DNA from: Limnephilus marmoratus
Taxonomy: Eukaryota; Arthropoda; Insecta; Trichoptera; Limnephilidae
Assembly: GCA_917880885.1 (NCBI GenBank)
Contig: OU862907.1
Location: 65,963,072-66,027,071 of the forward strand
Length of the DNA: 64,000 nt
Direction: 5' to 3'
Made by a program: the position numbers and the translations under genes. Position 1 is the first letter of the stretch, and every line of letters begins with the position of its first letter. Below are positions 42,527-53,289 of the stretch, piece after piece. A model generated the notes under the pieces. The model did no database searches, was not told the origin of the DNA, and saw only the letters and a program-made list of their open reading frames with translations.

Positions 42527-43173
42527 TTAATTATAATAATTTAATTTTACTAATGCTAATCCTCTAATACCTACATGTTCAAGTTTAATTAGAAGAAGCT
42601 CATGATCAACATTGTCGAATGCTTTTGAGAGATCGAGAAAGATACCTACGGTTTTTTTACTAACATTAATATTTTCTAGAATTTTGTTCAAAAAATTGAA
42701 TACTGCCTGTGTTGTTGAACGGCCTTTACGGAATCCAAATTGTTGTGGACATATTATCTCAAAGTTTTCGAGAAAGTTATAAATGCGATTGTACATGGCT
42801 CTTTCAAATATTTTTGAAAAGTTTGGTAATAATGATATCGGTCTGTAGTTTGAGATTTCCTGTTTAGGACCCTTCTTATACAAAGGTACAATAATAGATT
42901 GTTTTAATTGTTCTGGGAAGGTTCCTGATTCGAAAGATTTGTTAATTAATATTTCCAACGGGTAACTTAACGCTTCTGCACATGCTTTTATAATTTTTAT
43001 AGGGATTTTGTCAGTGCCGACACTGCTTTTATTTTTCAGTTTTACGATGATTTTAATAATTTCCTCCCTGTTTATAGGCATTATGAAGAATGATCGCGAC
43101 TGTTTGTTTTCGACTGTTTTGGCAGATTGTGGATGTAGAGATGTGTTTTGTGGTGTTGGCGGCGCACAGTGGG
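42527..43173 (-). pseudogene. CR1/jockey-type reverse transcriptase core fragment
   Basis: It encodes NREEIIKIIVKLKNKSSVGT, the NYRPISLLPNFSKIFERAMY block, QFGFRKGRSTTQAVFNFLN and IFLDLSKAFDNVDHELLLIK, conserved reverse-transcriptase blocks 1 to 4. It breaks off after GLALVK, before the YADD motif. On its 5' side it is cut by a palindromic element, which supplies the first residues of the open frame. It probably belongs to the same family as 45469-47872, whose reverse transcriptase stops where this fragment's coverage begins. Confidence 0.78.
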
Positions 43174-44428
43174 CTGAAAATCGCCTCTCATAGACATAGA
43201 GGGTTGAATTTTTAAGGGTATTTTTTTTTTGCTGGAAATGGATTCTGCTGATCATTACTATGCTACAAATTTCATATGAAGTAATTGCGTGTACAAATGA
43301 AGGAGTTATAATTTTTTTAAGAAAAATTTGTATGGCACTGACATTAAAAATGAGGATATCTCTGGAATCGTAAGGTTGGCCATTCCATCCTTACACACAG
43401 ACATACTACTACTTATTTGTATTTTTTTGACATACTTCGTATTGTGGCACAACGTGCGATTTATTTTTTAAAAATCTTCAAAGTTTAAAAATAAAAAAAA
43501 TTATGATTATGATTCATTTTAATGCTTAAATGCATTATTATCCTCTTCTACAATATTTATCATGATTACTGATTAATAATCAATGTTGAAGCACCCATTT
43601 TCATTAACCCAGCACACATTACTTCGACCAGAACTGTCAAATATGCCAATGATGCCAATATGGTGCAGTAACTCTAGAGTAACTATCGGTTTTCGGAAAG
43701 TAAGTACAAAAGTTAAAAGTAACGTACAACAAGCAGTGAAATTGATTGAAAAACGTATTTTGGTAAAATTTAACTATAGTAACGGCCTTTTGTTTTTAAC
43801 TTTAAAAATAAAAGTTAAACAAAAGGCCGTTAATGTAGTTAAATTTCACCAAAATACGTTTTTCAACAATTTGACTGCTTGTTGTACGTTACTTTTAACT
43901 TTTGTACTTACCTACTTTCCGAAACCGATAGTTACTCTAGAGTTACTGCGCCATATTGGCATCATTGGCATATTTGACAGTTCTGGTCGAAGTAATGTAC
44001 GGAAATGGGTGCTTCAACATAAATTATTAATCAGTAATCATGATAAATATTGTAGAAGAGGATAATAATGCATTTAAGCATTAAAATGAATCATCAACAT
44101 AATTTTTTTTATTTTTCAACTTTGAAGATTTTTTAAAAATAAATCGCACATTGTGCCACAATACGAAGTATGTCAAAAAAATACAAATAAATAGTAGTAT
44201 ATCTGTGTGTAAGGATGGAATGGCCAACCTTATGATTCCAGAGATATCCTCATTTTTAATGTCAGTGCCATACAAATTTTTCTTAAAAAAATTATAACTC
44301 CTTCATTTGTACACGCAATTGCTTCATATGAAATTTGTAGCATAGTAATGATCAGCAGAATCCATTTCCAGCAAAAAAAAATACCCTTGAAAATTCAAGC
44401 CTCTATGTCTATGAAAGGCGATTTTCAG
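43174..44428. mobile_element. Near-perfect palindromic foldback element (1.25 kb)
   Basis: Arms of about 620 bp are inverted copies that begin ctgaaaatcgcctctcatag and end at the complementary cgattttcag. They meet around 43801 (taacggccttttgt ... acaaaaggccgtta). The arms differ by scattered substitutions only. The 160-codon ORF across the centre has mirror-image halves and is not a gene. No TSD was recognised. Confidence 0.9.
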
Positions 44429-45468
44429 GCGCCGCTTCCCGGGTATCCCGGTCTTCATTTTCTACAGTAAATTAATTTTAACGCACGAGGATTTAAAGGT
44501 TTACACAAGAAATTGAAAGAAATGAAATATTAGGGCATTTCTCCACGTGTTTTAAAAATGAAATTTCTCCACGTGTTTTGAAAATCGCTGTCCCAGGTAA
44601 ATTTTATATAGTAGATCTTAATATTACCGAGTTCTTTGTATTGATAACGACAATATGTTAGCTATTCTTGGCATGCTATAGCTCATACAGTAATATAATA
44701 TTGTAATATTAATTTAAATGCATTTCAAACACCTCATTTTACAGTCCCCTGTCGTGTCCCATTTCCGAAATTACAAGTATTATGACAAATATTAATTTTC
44801 AGCATCATCACTGCGTCAGTTAAAAGTATATAAATCGTACAAAAATACCTATCGCGCAAAGAAAAAAGTTTTTTTTTTATTTCTATTATTGCTTATGTCT
44901 TTTACATTTGTTTGTTCTATTTATTCTTTTTACTTTATCTGTTGTGTAAACATGTACATCTTTATGACACGGATTGCACTATCCTCCCCACATCCTGGAA
45001 TAAACATTATTATTATTATTATTATTATTTGAAAGCAGTTACAAATACTTTTGTTAATGTAAAAATGCCTGATTCAGTGTATTACGCAAAAGCTTTTCCG
45101 GTGCCTTTGAAATTGCCAGATAATGCATTAACTATAGCTAAAAGTAATAAACGTGGAATATCGTTATGCTGCTGTGATTAATCAAATAGCTAATGAGGAA
45201 AGTGAACTAACAGTCACTCGTATGAAAATTTGCGACGATAAGTCACACTTTTAGAGTTAACGAAAATTTACCAAATCCAGATCTAATCCTAAAAGGGAAA
45301 AGATATTATTATTACTTTCCATCAGCTGTACCGGTTTTAGAGAAATAAGTTAATTTTACAATTTTCATTCATTTACAATTCCTTGCGGTTTACTCGTGCA
45401 TTGAGGTTAAACGTCACGTACGTTATGGTAATAATCTGTCGTTATGGTAAAATTCTGTTGAATAATCT
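44429..45468. other. Spacer with an ATT microsatellite
   Basis: A (tat)n run lies at 45006-45030. Around 45365-45425 a block (acaattccttgcggtttac, gaggttaaacgtcacgtacg) matches the terminus of the hairpin element at 59433. The 89-codon ORF at 44912 has no recognised domain. Confidence 0.5.
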
Positions 45469-46626
45469 TTGAAAATGGAAAAAGGTAATAAAACACCTAA
45501 ATCAAAAAATGAGGACCCGTTTACAAAATCCTGCCTGACCCCAAGATCTCCAAATCAACACGAGGAGGATCCTTATTCAGATTCGGAGGATAAAAGAAAA
45601 AATGAAGAAGAAACGTCCACAATGATAGAGGCAAACGAGGTAAATAATGCCCTGAAAAACTCAAGACTTACCATAAATAATATTAAAAAAATTATAACGG
45701 AAGGGAAAGGAAAAATCATTCTAAAAGAAAAAATAAACGAAGGCATGGATCAACTATTCGACATTATTGCCCACTTAGTGGCTGAAAATAATGAAATGTA
45801 GGGCGAATTAAAAATACTACGACCACTAATAAAAAACTGTACCCAAAATATTATTGAAATAAAAAATTTTATGAATGAAAACAAGTCGCTTCTGGTAAAC
45901 ATGGCAGAAAAAAATGAAGAATTTAAAAACAAATTGCATCTCACCAATATTAATAACCAAAATAAAGAAATTAAAACACCTCTTCCGGCACAGGACATCA
46001 CACATCGCAGAATTAAAACAGCACAACTTCAATGGAAAGAAATAAAAATACGGATCTTTGGAGAAGAAGCAGGCCACCAAATAAGAAGAAATCTGGAAAA
46101 AAACTTTAAAGATGTAGATTGTTCTAGCTATATATACCCTGGGGCAACAATAGACTGGTACACGGCAAACATCATAAGAGAAAGCAAGAATTTAAACAAA
46201 AATGATTATGTAATTTTAATAGCCGGAGAAAATGAGACATCCCCTAAAAACTTTCTAAGCAACTTGTACTACACCCTACGACAACTAGCCCATACTAATG
46301 TCCTAATACATCCAGTTACTAAAAACAACTATTTAAACATCTATAAACTGAATTCTGAGATTATATCTCACATCTTCGAATTCAAAAATTATTGTAAATT
46401 TAGTGGGCCCATTTTTTATGAAAAAATGAATAGCCATACAATTATACAAATTATGAGCTTAACAAGGGCGCATATAAAAAAAGAGATCAATAAAATATCA
46501 TTCTACAATTTTGAGCACCCACATTCATCAGAAAAAAACCCAAAATATTTTCATTCATCCATTCCTACACAAACCCGAGATGACAGGAACTCACCTTATC
46601 CGAAAAAACAAACTATTTTTTTATGA
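45469..46626 (+). pseudogene. Non-LTR ORF1 with esterase-like domain, one nonsense codon
   Basis: One frame runs the whole length, interrupted only by a TAG at 45799-45801 after VAENNEM. The N-terminal part is charged, followed by a likely coiled coil (NNALKNSRLTINNIKKIITE to NKSLLVNMAEKNEEFKNKL). The second half contains IKIRIFGEEAGHQIRRNLEK, YIYPGATIDW and DYVILIAGENE. It is arranged like the Ser-block, central and GxND blocks of the SGNH/esterase domain found in ORF1 of CR1-type elements. The catalytic Ser (normally GDS) and the GxND Asp are not clearly conserved. The stop TGA overlaps the next ORF's ATG (ATGA). Confidence 0.7.
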
Positions 46627-47872
46627 ATAATACACGTACTCCTAAACCTGACGACATCAAATCCACCTTCAATATAATGCATCAAAACGTGCAATGCATT
46701 CGAAATAAAATCTTAGAATTGGAAAACATTCTATATGAAAAAAATATCGATGTACTTTGTGTTAGCGAACACTGGCTACAAAAGGACGAAACGACATCTA
46801 TCAATTTTAATGGTTACAAATTAGGTTCGATTTTTTGTCGAGAGAGTCATATTCATGGAGGTGTCTCCATTTACTTAAACGAAAACATTATATTTAAAGA
46901 ACTAGAATTTGTTAAACAAATAACAAAAGAATTTGTATTTGAATGTGTTGGTATTGAAATTCCAAAACTTGATTTGACAAAATGATAATTTGTACAATTT
47001 ACTATAATGACTCTGATATTAATATTTTTTTTGAACAACTTGAACTTTTACTAAACAAAATTTGCAAAAACAACAAAAAACAAATAATACTCTGCGGTGA
47101 CTTAAATATTGATACAAGCTACAAGAACAAAAACGCAGATTCACTCAAAAACACATTAAAATCTCACAACATACGCTTGATTATTGATAAACCTACTCGT
47201 ATACAAGGAAATAAAAAAGTATAATTGATCATATAGGTACAAATATACCAAAAAGCTCTTACACATGGGAAGTCACAGAATTAGCTGTATCAGATCACAT
47301 GGCACAGTTAATGCACGTAAAAACAGAATATAATATAAACCAAACGTGGTATACAAAAAAACAATTATTTAACACAGAAAACACTAACATTTTTAACAAT
47401 TACTTATCATGTATATGTTGGGAACCACTGAAATCCTTTGAATCCATTAATGACAGCTACGAATACTTCATTAATGAAATAAATAATGGTATGAAGCTTT
47501 GTTTCCCCTTTAAACTGTATAAATATCCCCAAAAACGCAAAATAAACTGGGTAACGACTGGTATTAAGATATCTATTAGACAAAAAAGACATCTGTACAT
47601 GAAACAAAAAAACACAAATGACCTCACAATCATAAAAAATTACAAACATTACAAAAAAATTCTTAGTAAAGTAAAACAGGTAGCTAAACGGAATTATAAT
47701 AGTAAACGAATTCAAAACGCGCAAAATAAAACCAAAACATCGTGGAACATAATAAAAGAGAACTCAAATAATTCTAATTCTAAAAGTAAACCAAAAATCT
47801 GTCTTAAAATCAATGATAACCTGGTATCAGAACCCAAAAACATTGCAAATGAATTTAACATTTTCTTTGCAC
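46623..47872 (+). pseudogene. Non-LTR ORF2: endonuclease and start of reverse transcriptase
   Basis: It begins NTRTPKPDDIKSTFNIMHQN with VLCVSEHWL (endonuclease block 1). It then needs a frame change at about 46982 to reach GDLNIDTSYKN and another at about 47224 to reach ELAVSDHMAQ, the SDH catalytic motif. A linker rich in Lys/Asn follows, and the reverse-transcriptase domain starts at NIANEFNIFF. There the sequence switches to unrelated DNA at about 47873. The remaining polymerase is absent here; a core fragment lies inverted at 42527-43173 and a C-terminal tail at 49389. Confidence 0.8.
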
Positions 47873-48972
47873 CGCCGCACGCTGGAACGATTCAGATCGT
47901 ATCGGAATTCTACGATTCCTAGGGCATTTCCGTCAACCGAGCGGGGCACTTCAGTCGCAGTCGTTATCTTTTCATTCCACTACGATTTTGTAATTTGACG
48001 GTCTGGAGATGTTGCTGGGGGCTTCAAATATATAATAAATATCACTCTCAAAAATAGAAACTTTTATTGGTCTTCCTAAAGATTTGGACACAACTATCAT
48101 TTCTTGCAACCACTCTAAATTATGTTTTTCAGACCTCATAATAATAACTGCGGCCTTTTCTCCATTTCTTCATTGATTGTAGTGAAAAATACTGTACAGT
48201 TTTGTAAAATCTGGGGTTTAAAATGTTCGAACCTACCACTGTGTGGTATTTTTGTGTTAGGTAATTAATTAAAAACTTCTTTCATTTCACAGAAGTGGCA
48301 TTTAATATACCCCGTACATTTAATCCTCGAATAATTCTCTCCGGCGAATACATATAGGCCTTCTTGAAAATAAAAACTTTGTTCAACGGAAGACAAAAAA
48401 TGATCACAATTTATATATGATATTAAAGGTGAAACTTCAGTCTACTATATGTATATAGGTAACAGTTTTGTAAAGTCTGTGGTTTAAAATGTTCGAACCT
48501 ACCACTGTGTGGTATTTTTGTGTTAGGTAATTAAGACTGTCATACCAGAAAATCATAATTCCGATTCATAATTCCGATAATGTCGTATCGAATGATAATG
48601 TCGTAATGTCATTATCGAATGATAATGTCGTAATGTAAATAATTGTCGGAATGATCGTTCGCTCGTTCTCTTGAATTCCCGTTTAATCACAGGAGACCAT
48701 ATTTGTCCCAACGAACATAGGTCTCATATAAAACGCTGTAACTCCCTTACTATCATAGTTAGAAATATGATCTAATCGGTGTTAGAAAGGAAAAACACCA
48801 CGCTTTATATTCTAATCTAAAAAATAGCCACCAGAAAAGTAAAATATACACTTTTATGTACACAAAGTTGTGGATCGCAAATTGATAAAAAGAATTTGAA
48901 ACTTCGGGGATTTTTTATAAATTATTTTTACATAGAGCTACAAAAAAGTGCGGTAACAATATGTGTTGTTGT
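47873..48972. other. Non-coding repeats
   Basis: A block 'gtttaaaatgttcgaaccta' with ccactgtgtggtatttttgt occurs twice (about 48217 and 48482). A 48550-48650 stretch repeats gataatgtcgtaatgt and 'aatcataattccgat'. A further block (cgtttaatcacaggagac) near 48680 resembles 15719. No gene was identified. Confidence 0.5.
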
Positions 48973-51390
48973 CATAGAGATATACAATAGAGGCGCCATG
49001 CCTTACAAATATATTCGAAATTCGTGTTCATCTCAGGCCTGCGGGAGGGGTAGTTCGACACTTTCCGTTATCTACCGAACTGGCACGAATGCGATTGCAA
49101 AGCAGGGGTTTACAGACTTTTCAAGTAGAGGGCCGCATACAACGACATCAAAGTTCATCAATTATATTAATCAACCTAGTTATTTTTTACTGTTGCAGCG
49201 CCTATTTTTGCTAAACTTTCGAAATCACTGGTTACGCTTAATACAAATATTTTTTAGAAAAATCTTTATATTCACCTAAATTACTATAAAAGAAAAAAAA
49301 ATGCGATGGAAAATATTGCATTCAAAGTTTCAATTACGAGTATGACATCGCGCCATTCGCGGTCGCGAGTTCTGGAACGAGTTTCAGCACATAAATAACC
49401 CTTTATATATAAACAGGCTGGAACACAACCATAATACTCGTTTTAAATTTAATGAAAGACTAATTGTACCTAAACATACAAATAAATATGGACAAAGAAC
49501 GTTAAATTACATGATTCCCAGTTGTTTAAATATGCTTCCAGCTGAAATTAAAAACTGTACCCAAAACAAACAATTGGTGAACTTACTGAAGACTTGGCTT
49601 ACGGAAAGAACTAATTTGTATTAGCTTACAATAACTTAAGACTTTAAAATTGTTATTCATGTTTTCATAATTTTTCTTTTATCTAAGTATATTTCTGTAA
49701 AAAAAATATTTTATTTTATATCTATAATTGTAAAAATGTATCTAAGTATATTTCTGTAATTTTTTTTATTTAATTTTATATCTTAAATTGTAAAAATGTA
49801 ACTATTAAATCACTATAATAAGATCTTTAATGTAAAGAACCCGTTAGACAAACTACTAAAAAGTAGTTTATCGGGACTATTTGTCTTATATTTATAAAAT
49901 GTATAAAACATAATGCTCTGAAGCCGGGTATTGAAACATTTAAGGGACTTACAATAGACTCCACACCGAGCGCGAGCCGCCATGTAAATATACCTGCAAA
50001 AATGTACAAGAATGCAGGTGTCCTTAGACTGAGGGCACAGCGTAGTAAGGACTTGAACGTTCAACAGTCTGAATAGTCCGTTCCATACATTGCACGAACG
50101 CCTTTTACACATACGCTTACCAGATGTATTTCAAATGACCAACACGACACGATGGTTTTTGGTCCACTAAATGCGTGAAATAGAGAATTGGAGGTACTAC
50201 CTTCAAATCCGTCGAACCAATTTATTCACTTAATGTCTCATCTATTTATATATATCAATGGTTGTTGTACATTATTTGTCTAATGAAATATGTATGTGTT
50301 TTTATTTTTTATTATTATCAGTAACTTTAGCTAGAAAAAACGTAAGGTGAGCCATTTTGAAAACTTTTTTATGTTTGTATGCAAAATTTTTAAAATGAAA
50401 AAAAAATGTTTATTTCGAATTCTATAATTTGAAAGCGTATTTCATCACCTTTCTAAAACAATTTTTGGTATTTGTATGTGCTCAGAAATATTCCAAATAT
50501 TTGCATTTTATTGTAAAGCGAAAATATTTTGACCATCTGAAAAAAATGCCAAATTTTTGAAGGGTTAATTAGTAACAATTATTATACTCAATAATTATCA
50601 GCCTGAAACATTGATATATATAAATAGATGAGACAATAAGCGAATAAATTGGTTCGACGGATTTGAAGGTAGTACCTCCAATTCTCTATTTCACGCATTT
50701 AGTGGACATTTTTGTGTTGGTCATTTGAAATACATCTGGCAAGCGTATGTGTAAAAGGCGTTCGTGCAATGTATGGAACGGACTATTCAGACTGTTGAAC
50801 GTTCGAGTCCTTACTACGCTGTGCCCTCAGTCTAAGGACACCTGCATTCTTGTACATTTTTGCAGGTATATTTACATGGCGGCTCGCGCTCGGTGTGGAG
50901 TCTATTCTAAGTCCCTTAAATGTTTCTATACCCGGCTTCAGAGCTCAGTTCAACTCGTTCCAGAACTCGCGACCGCGAATGGCGCGATGACATACTCGTA
51001 ATTGAAACTTTGAATGCAATATTTTCCATCGCATTTTTTTTTCTTTTATAGTAATTAAGGTGAATATAAAGATTTTTATAAAAAAAATTTGTATTAAGCG
51101 TAACTAGTGATTTCGAAAGTTTACCAAAAATAGGCGCCGCAACAGTAAAAAATAACTAGGTTGATTAATATAATTGATGAACTTTGATGTCGTTGTATGC
51201 GGCCCTCTACTTGAAAAGTATGTAAACCCCTGCTTTACAATCGCATTCGTGCCCTTCGGACCACATGTTTCAGTTCGGTAGATAACGGAAAGTGTCGAAC
51301 TACCCCTTCCGTATGCCTCCGCAAGCCTGAGATGAACACGAATCTCGAAAATATTTGCAAGGCATGGCGCCTCTATTGTATATCTCTATG
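48973..51390. mobile_element. Large two-part inverted repeat (foldback element)
   Basis: The outer arms 48973-49388 and 50951-51390 are inverted copies (catagagatatacaatagag / complement). The inner arms about 49912-50290 and 50585-50945 are also inverted copies (gctctgaagccgggtat / complement). On the right the two blocks are contiguous; on the left they are separated by a retrotransposon tail. The paired 'MCKRRSCNVWNGLFRLLNV' ORFs on opposite strands are the mirror images of the inner arm and not genes. Confidence 0.85.
49389..49911 (+). mobile_element. 5'-truncated non-LTR 3' end (same type as 45469 element)
   Basis: The frame FQHINNPLYINRLEHNHNTR leads to RTLNYMIPSCLNMLPAEIKN and ends LKTWLTERTNLY-stop at about 49623. 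This is the normal C-terminal tail of a CR1/jockey-group reverse transcriptase (R.....P....LP..IKN...). It is followed by an AT-rich 3' UTR with a duplicated 'tctaagtatatttctgtaa' and an end aaatgtataaaaca. It sits between arm segments that are contiguous on the other side of the palindrome, so it inserted there separately. Confidence 0.78.
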
Positions 51391-51438
51391 GCCTGAAACG
51401 CTCATCTACATTGAAAAATCTTCCGAGAAAAGATACAT

Positions 51439-51510
51439 GACGCCAACGGGACTTGAACCCGTGTCCTTCCGATTGCCGGTCGAATGCTCTGACCACTGAG
51501 CTATGGCGGC
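51439..51510 (-). tRNA. tRNA-like sequence (Ala, anticodon GGC), probably SINE-related
   Basis: On the minus strand it folds into a 72-nt cloverleaf. The acceptor GCCGCCA/TGGCGTC has one mismatch at 2:71. The D stem is GCTC/GAGC, the anticodon stem TTCGA/TCGGA with one T-G pair, and the T stem ACGGG/CCCGT with loop TTCAAGT. The anticodon loop CCGGCAA would read GGC (Ala). Position 33 is C instead of the invariant U, and Ala-GGC is not a usual eukaryotic isoacceptor, so a SINE head or pseudogene is more likely. Confidence 0.5.
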
Positions 51511-52200
51511 TTATCTAATACCCGCCAAATAATTCAATATATACTGGTGTTTCATTCAACGATAACTGTATGAATAGGTATTACATTTTTCCACCTGAAA
51601 ACAACCAACTTTATTTTTGTGCGGGAGGTATTTTTAGTACTAAATCTCTCGCTAGATGGCGTCGAGACAAATTATGTCTACATTTTTTGGTGAAATACTT
51701 TTAACTTGTTAAATATTAATTATTATTATTATTATTATTAATTTATTAACCAACGTTTAAGACAAGATTTTTATGCAAAGCACAAAGGGTAACAATTATT
51801 ATACTCAATAATTATCATTTTACAATTTGAATTATGAAATGTGAAAGAGAACACAAAGCAAACGGACCATTTGGTGTACGAATTATGACGTCACAAGTGA
51901 GGACGTTCAGAGGTTTATCATTTATCACATTACAATCATGTCTAAACCAAACCTTTAGACTAATTCGCGGTTATTGTGGTTTTATATCATATTTAAAAGA
52001 TGCTTCTACAGTTGTTTCTACAGTTTTATATAATATTGTCCAGCTGTAATGACTGACAGTGTTTTTTTTAATGGCGTAATCTGACAGCTAATGCCTAAAA
52101 TAGACGCTAAAATAGCAAGTGTCATTCGTCACATAACTTCCCTGTCATAAAATGAGCTTTAAAACTTTGGCCATTCTACAAGTAAATTTCCTTATTTTAA
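51511..52200. other. No gene recognised
   Basis: A (att)n microsatellite lies near 51720. The 71-codon ORF at 51834 has no recognised domain. Confidence 0.5.
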
Positions 52201-52204
52201 GTGA

Positions 52205-52400
52205 ATACCGCACAAAAGTCCCAACTACTCCCAACCATCTGGAGGCAGTGAGTCTATGGCATCTCATTTGGGATATTTTGTGAGGTTGAAGATAGCTAAA
52301 GCCTTTGAAGCAACGTTTCAATTCTGAATGGTTAGACTGATCTTACACCAGGGCGATACTAAAAGTATCGTCCACTCTGGAACGTGCCGCATGCCGCAAT
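52205..52400 (-). repeat. SINE family A, diverged minus copy
   Basis: The blocks ataccgcacaa, gtcccaact, 'cattctgaat' and cttacaccagggcgatact are the reverse complement of the family A body at 31165-31420. This copy is the most diverged in the window and lacks the head. Confidence 0.72.
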
Positions 52401-52454
52401 ATATTACGTTTTATTTTTAGCGAATAAATTGTCAAATGCAAAACAACTTATTCA

Positions 52455-52610
52455 AAGGCCGGTCATTGGCTGAGTGGGCATCGCTTTTGGGTTCTCCATC
52501 ACGACACAAGCAACATTTTCCTATTACTGTGGTGGTAGTAGCAGATTTTCACATATTATCAGATCATTCGTAACCAGGGAATGTTTGTCTTGCTTTAAAA
52601 ATGAAAAAAA
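52455..52610 (+). repeat. tRNA-derived SINE, family E, second copy
   Basis: The A-box region tggctgagtgggcatcgc is present, but the B-box part is deleted. The body (cacaagcaacattttcctat, tgtggtggtagtagcagatt, cgtaaccagggaatgtttgt) matches 24310-24530 in opposite orientation. Confidence 0.7.
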
Positions 52611-53289
52611 ATATCTATATATTCTTTAAACATACCTACATTATAAAATTAAAAATATGTTTTATATACAAACATAAATTATTGTTAACGTCGGTCTTAC
52701 CCCTCGACCATGGAGGCCGTCATTTTTGTGTTGAGATGCAATGGTGTTTCCACGTTTAAATTATGAATATAAACAGCGAAATGTTTCACCTATATTTGGG
52801 TCATTCCGCAGTTTCGTTCAAATCGCATGTTCTCGCAAAAAAGTCATATGAAAGTGAATGTTTTTCAAGAAAATTTAATTGGAAAATGTAGCTATTTAAA
52901 AAAGGAAAAAAAGTATTTCCCAGATTAGCCATTTGTTACTTAATTACTTTATAATATACAAAAAACATGCTAAAATTTCATTACCTTCCCCATGAAAATG
53001 AGGGACCGGTAAATTAATCTACAAATAAGAACAGTTTACACTAGTAAAATTACAACATTTATTAATCGACCTGTATGTACAACTAATTATGCATATTTAT
53101 TTGTATTTAATTTATTTTTAAAGCTATTGTATCATAGAAAGAATTGAGATTTAGATTTTGTGCAGAGAAAATCGTCATAGTCTTCCGCTAAAGCGGAAAT
53201 TAAAATTGTGACCGCGTTTGTCCCTGTTGGTTAGCCGTATCCCGCCCTGCACGTCCGTTACTATAGTTAATTTATGCTAACCAGTGTAT

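Noticed and set aside
43583..44065. 160-codon plus-strand ORF
   Set aside because: It spans the centre of the palindrome 43174-44428, and its two halves are mirror images of each other.
49813..51001. Paired ORFs of 99 and 84 codons beginning MCKRRSCNVWNGLFRLLNV on opposite strands
   Set aside because: They are the same inverted-repeat arm read from both sides; no domain or conservation signal is present.
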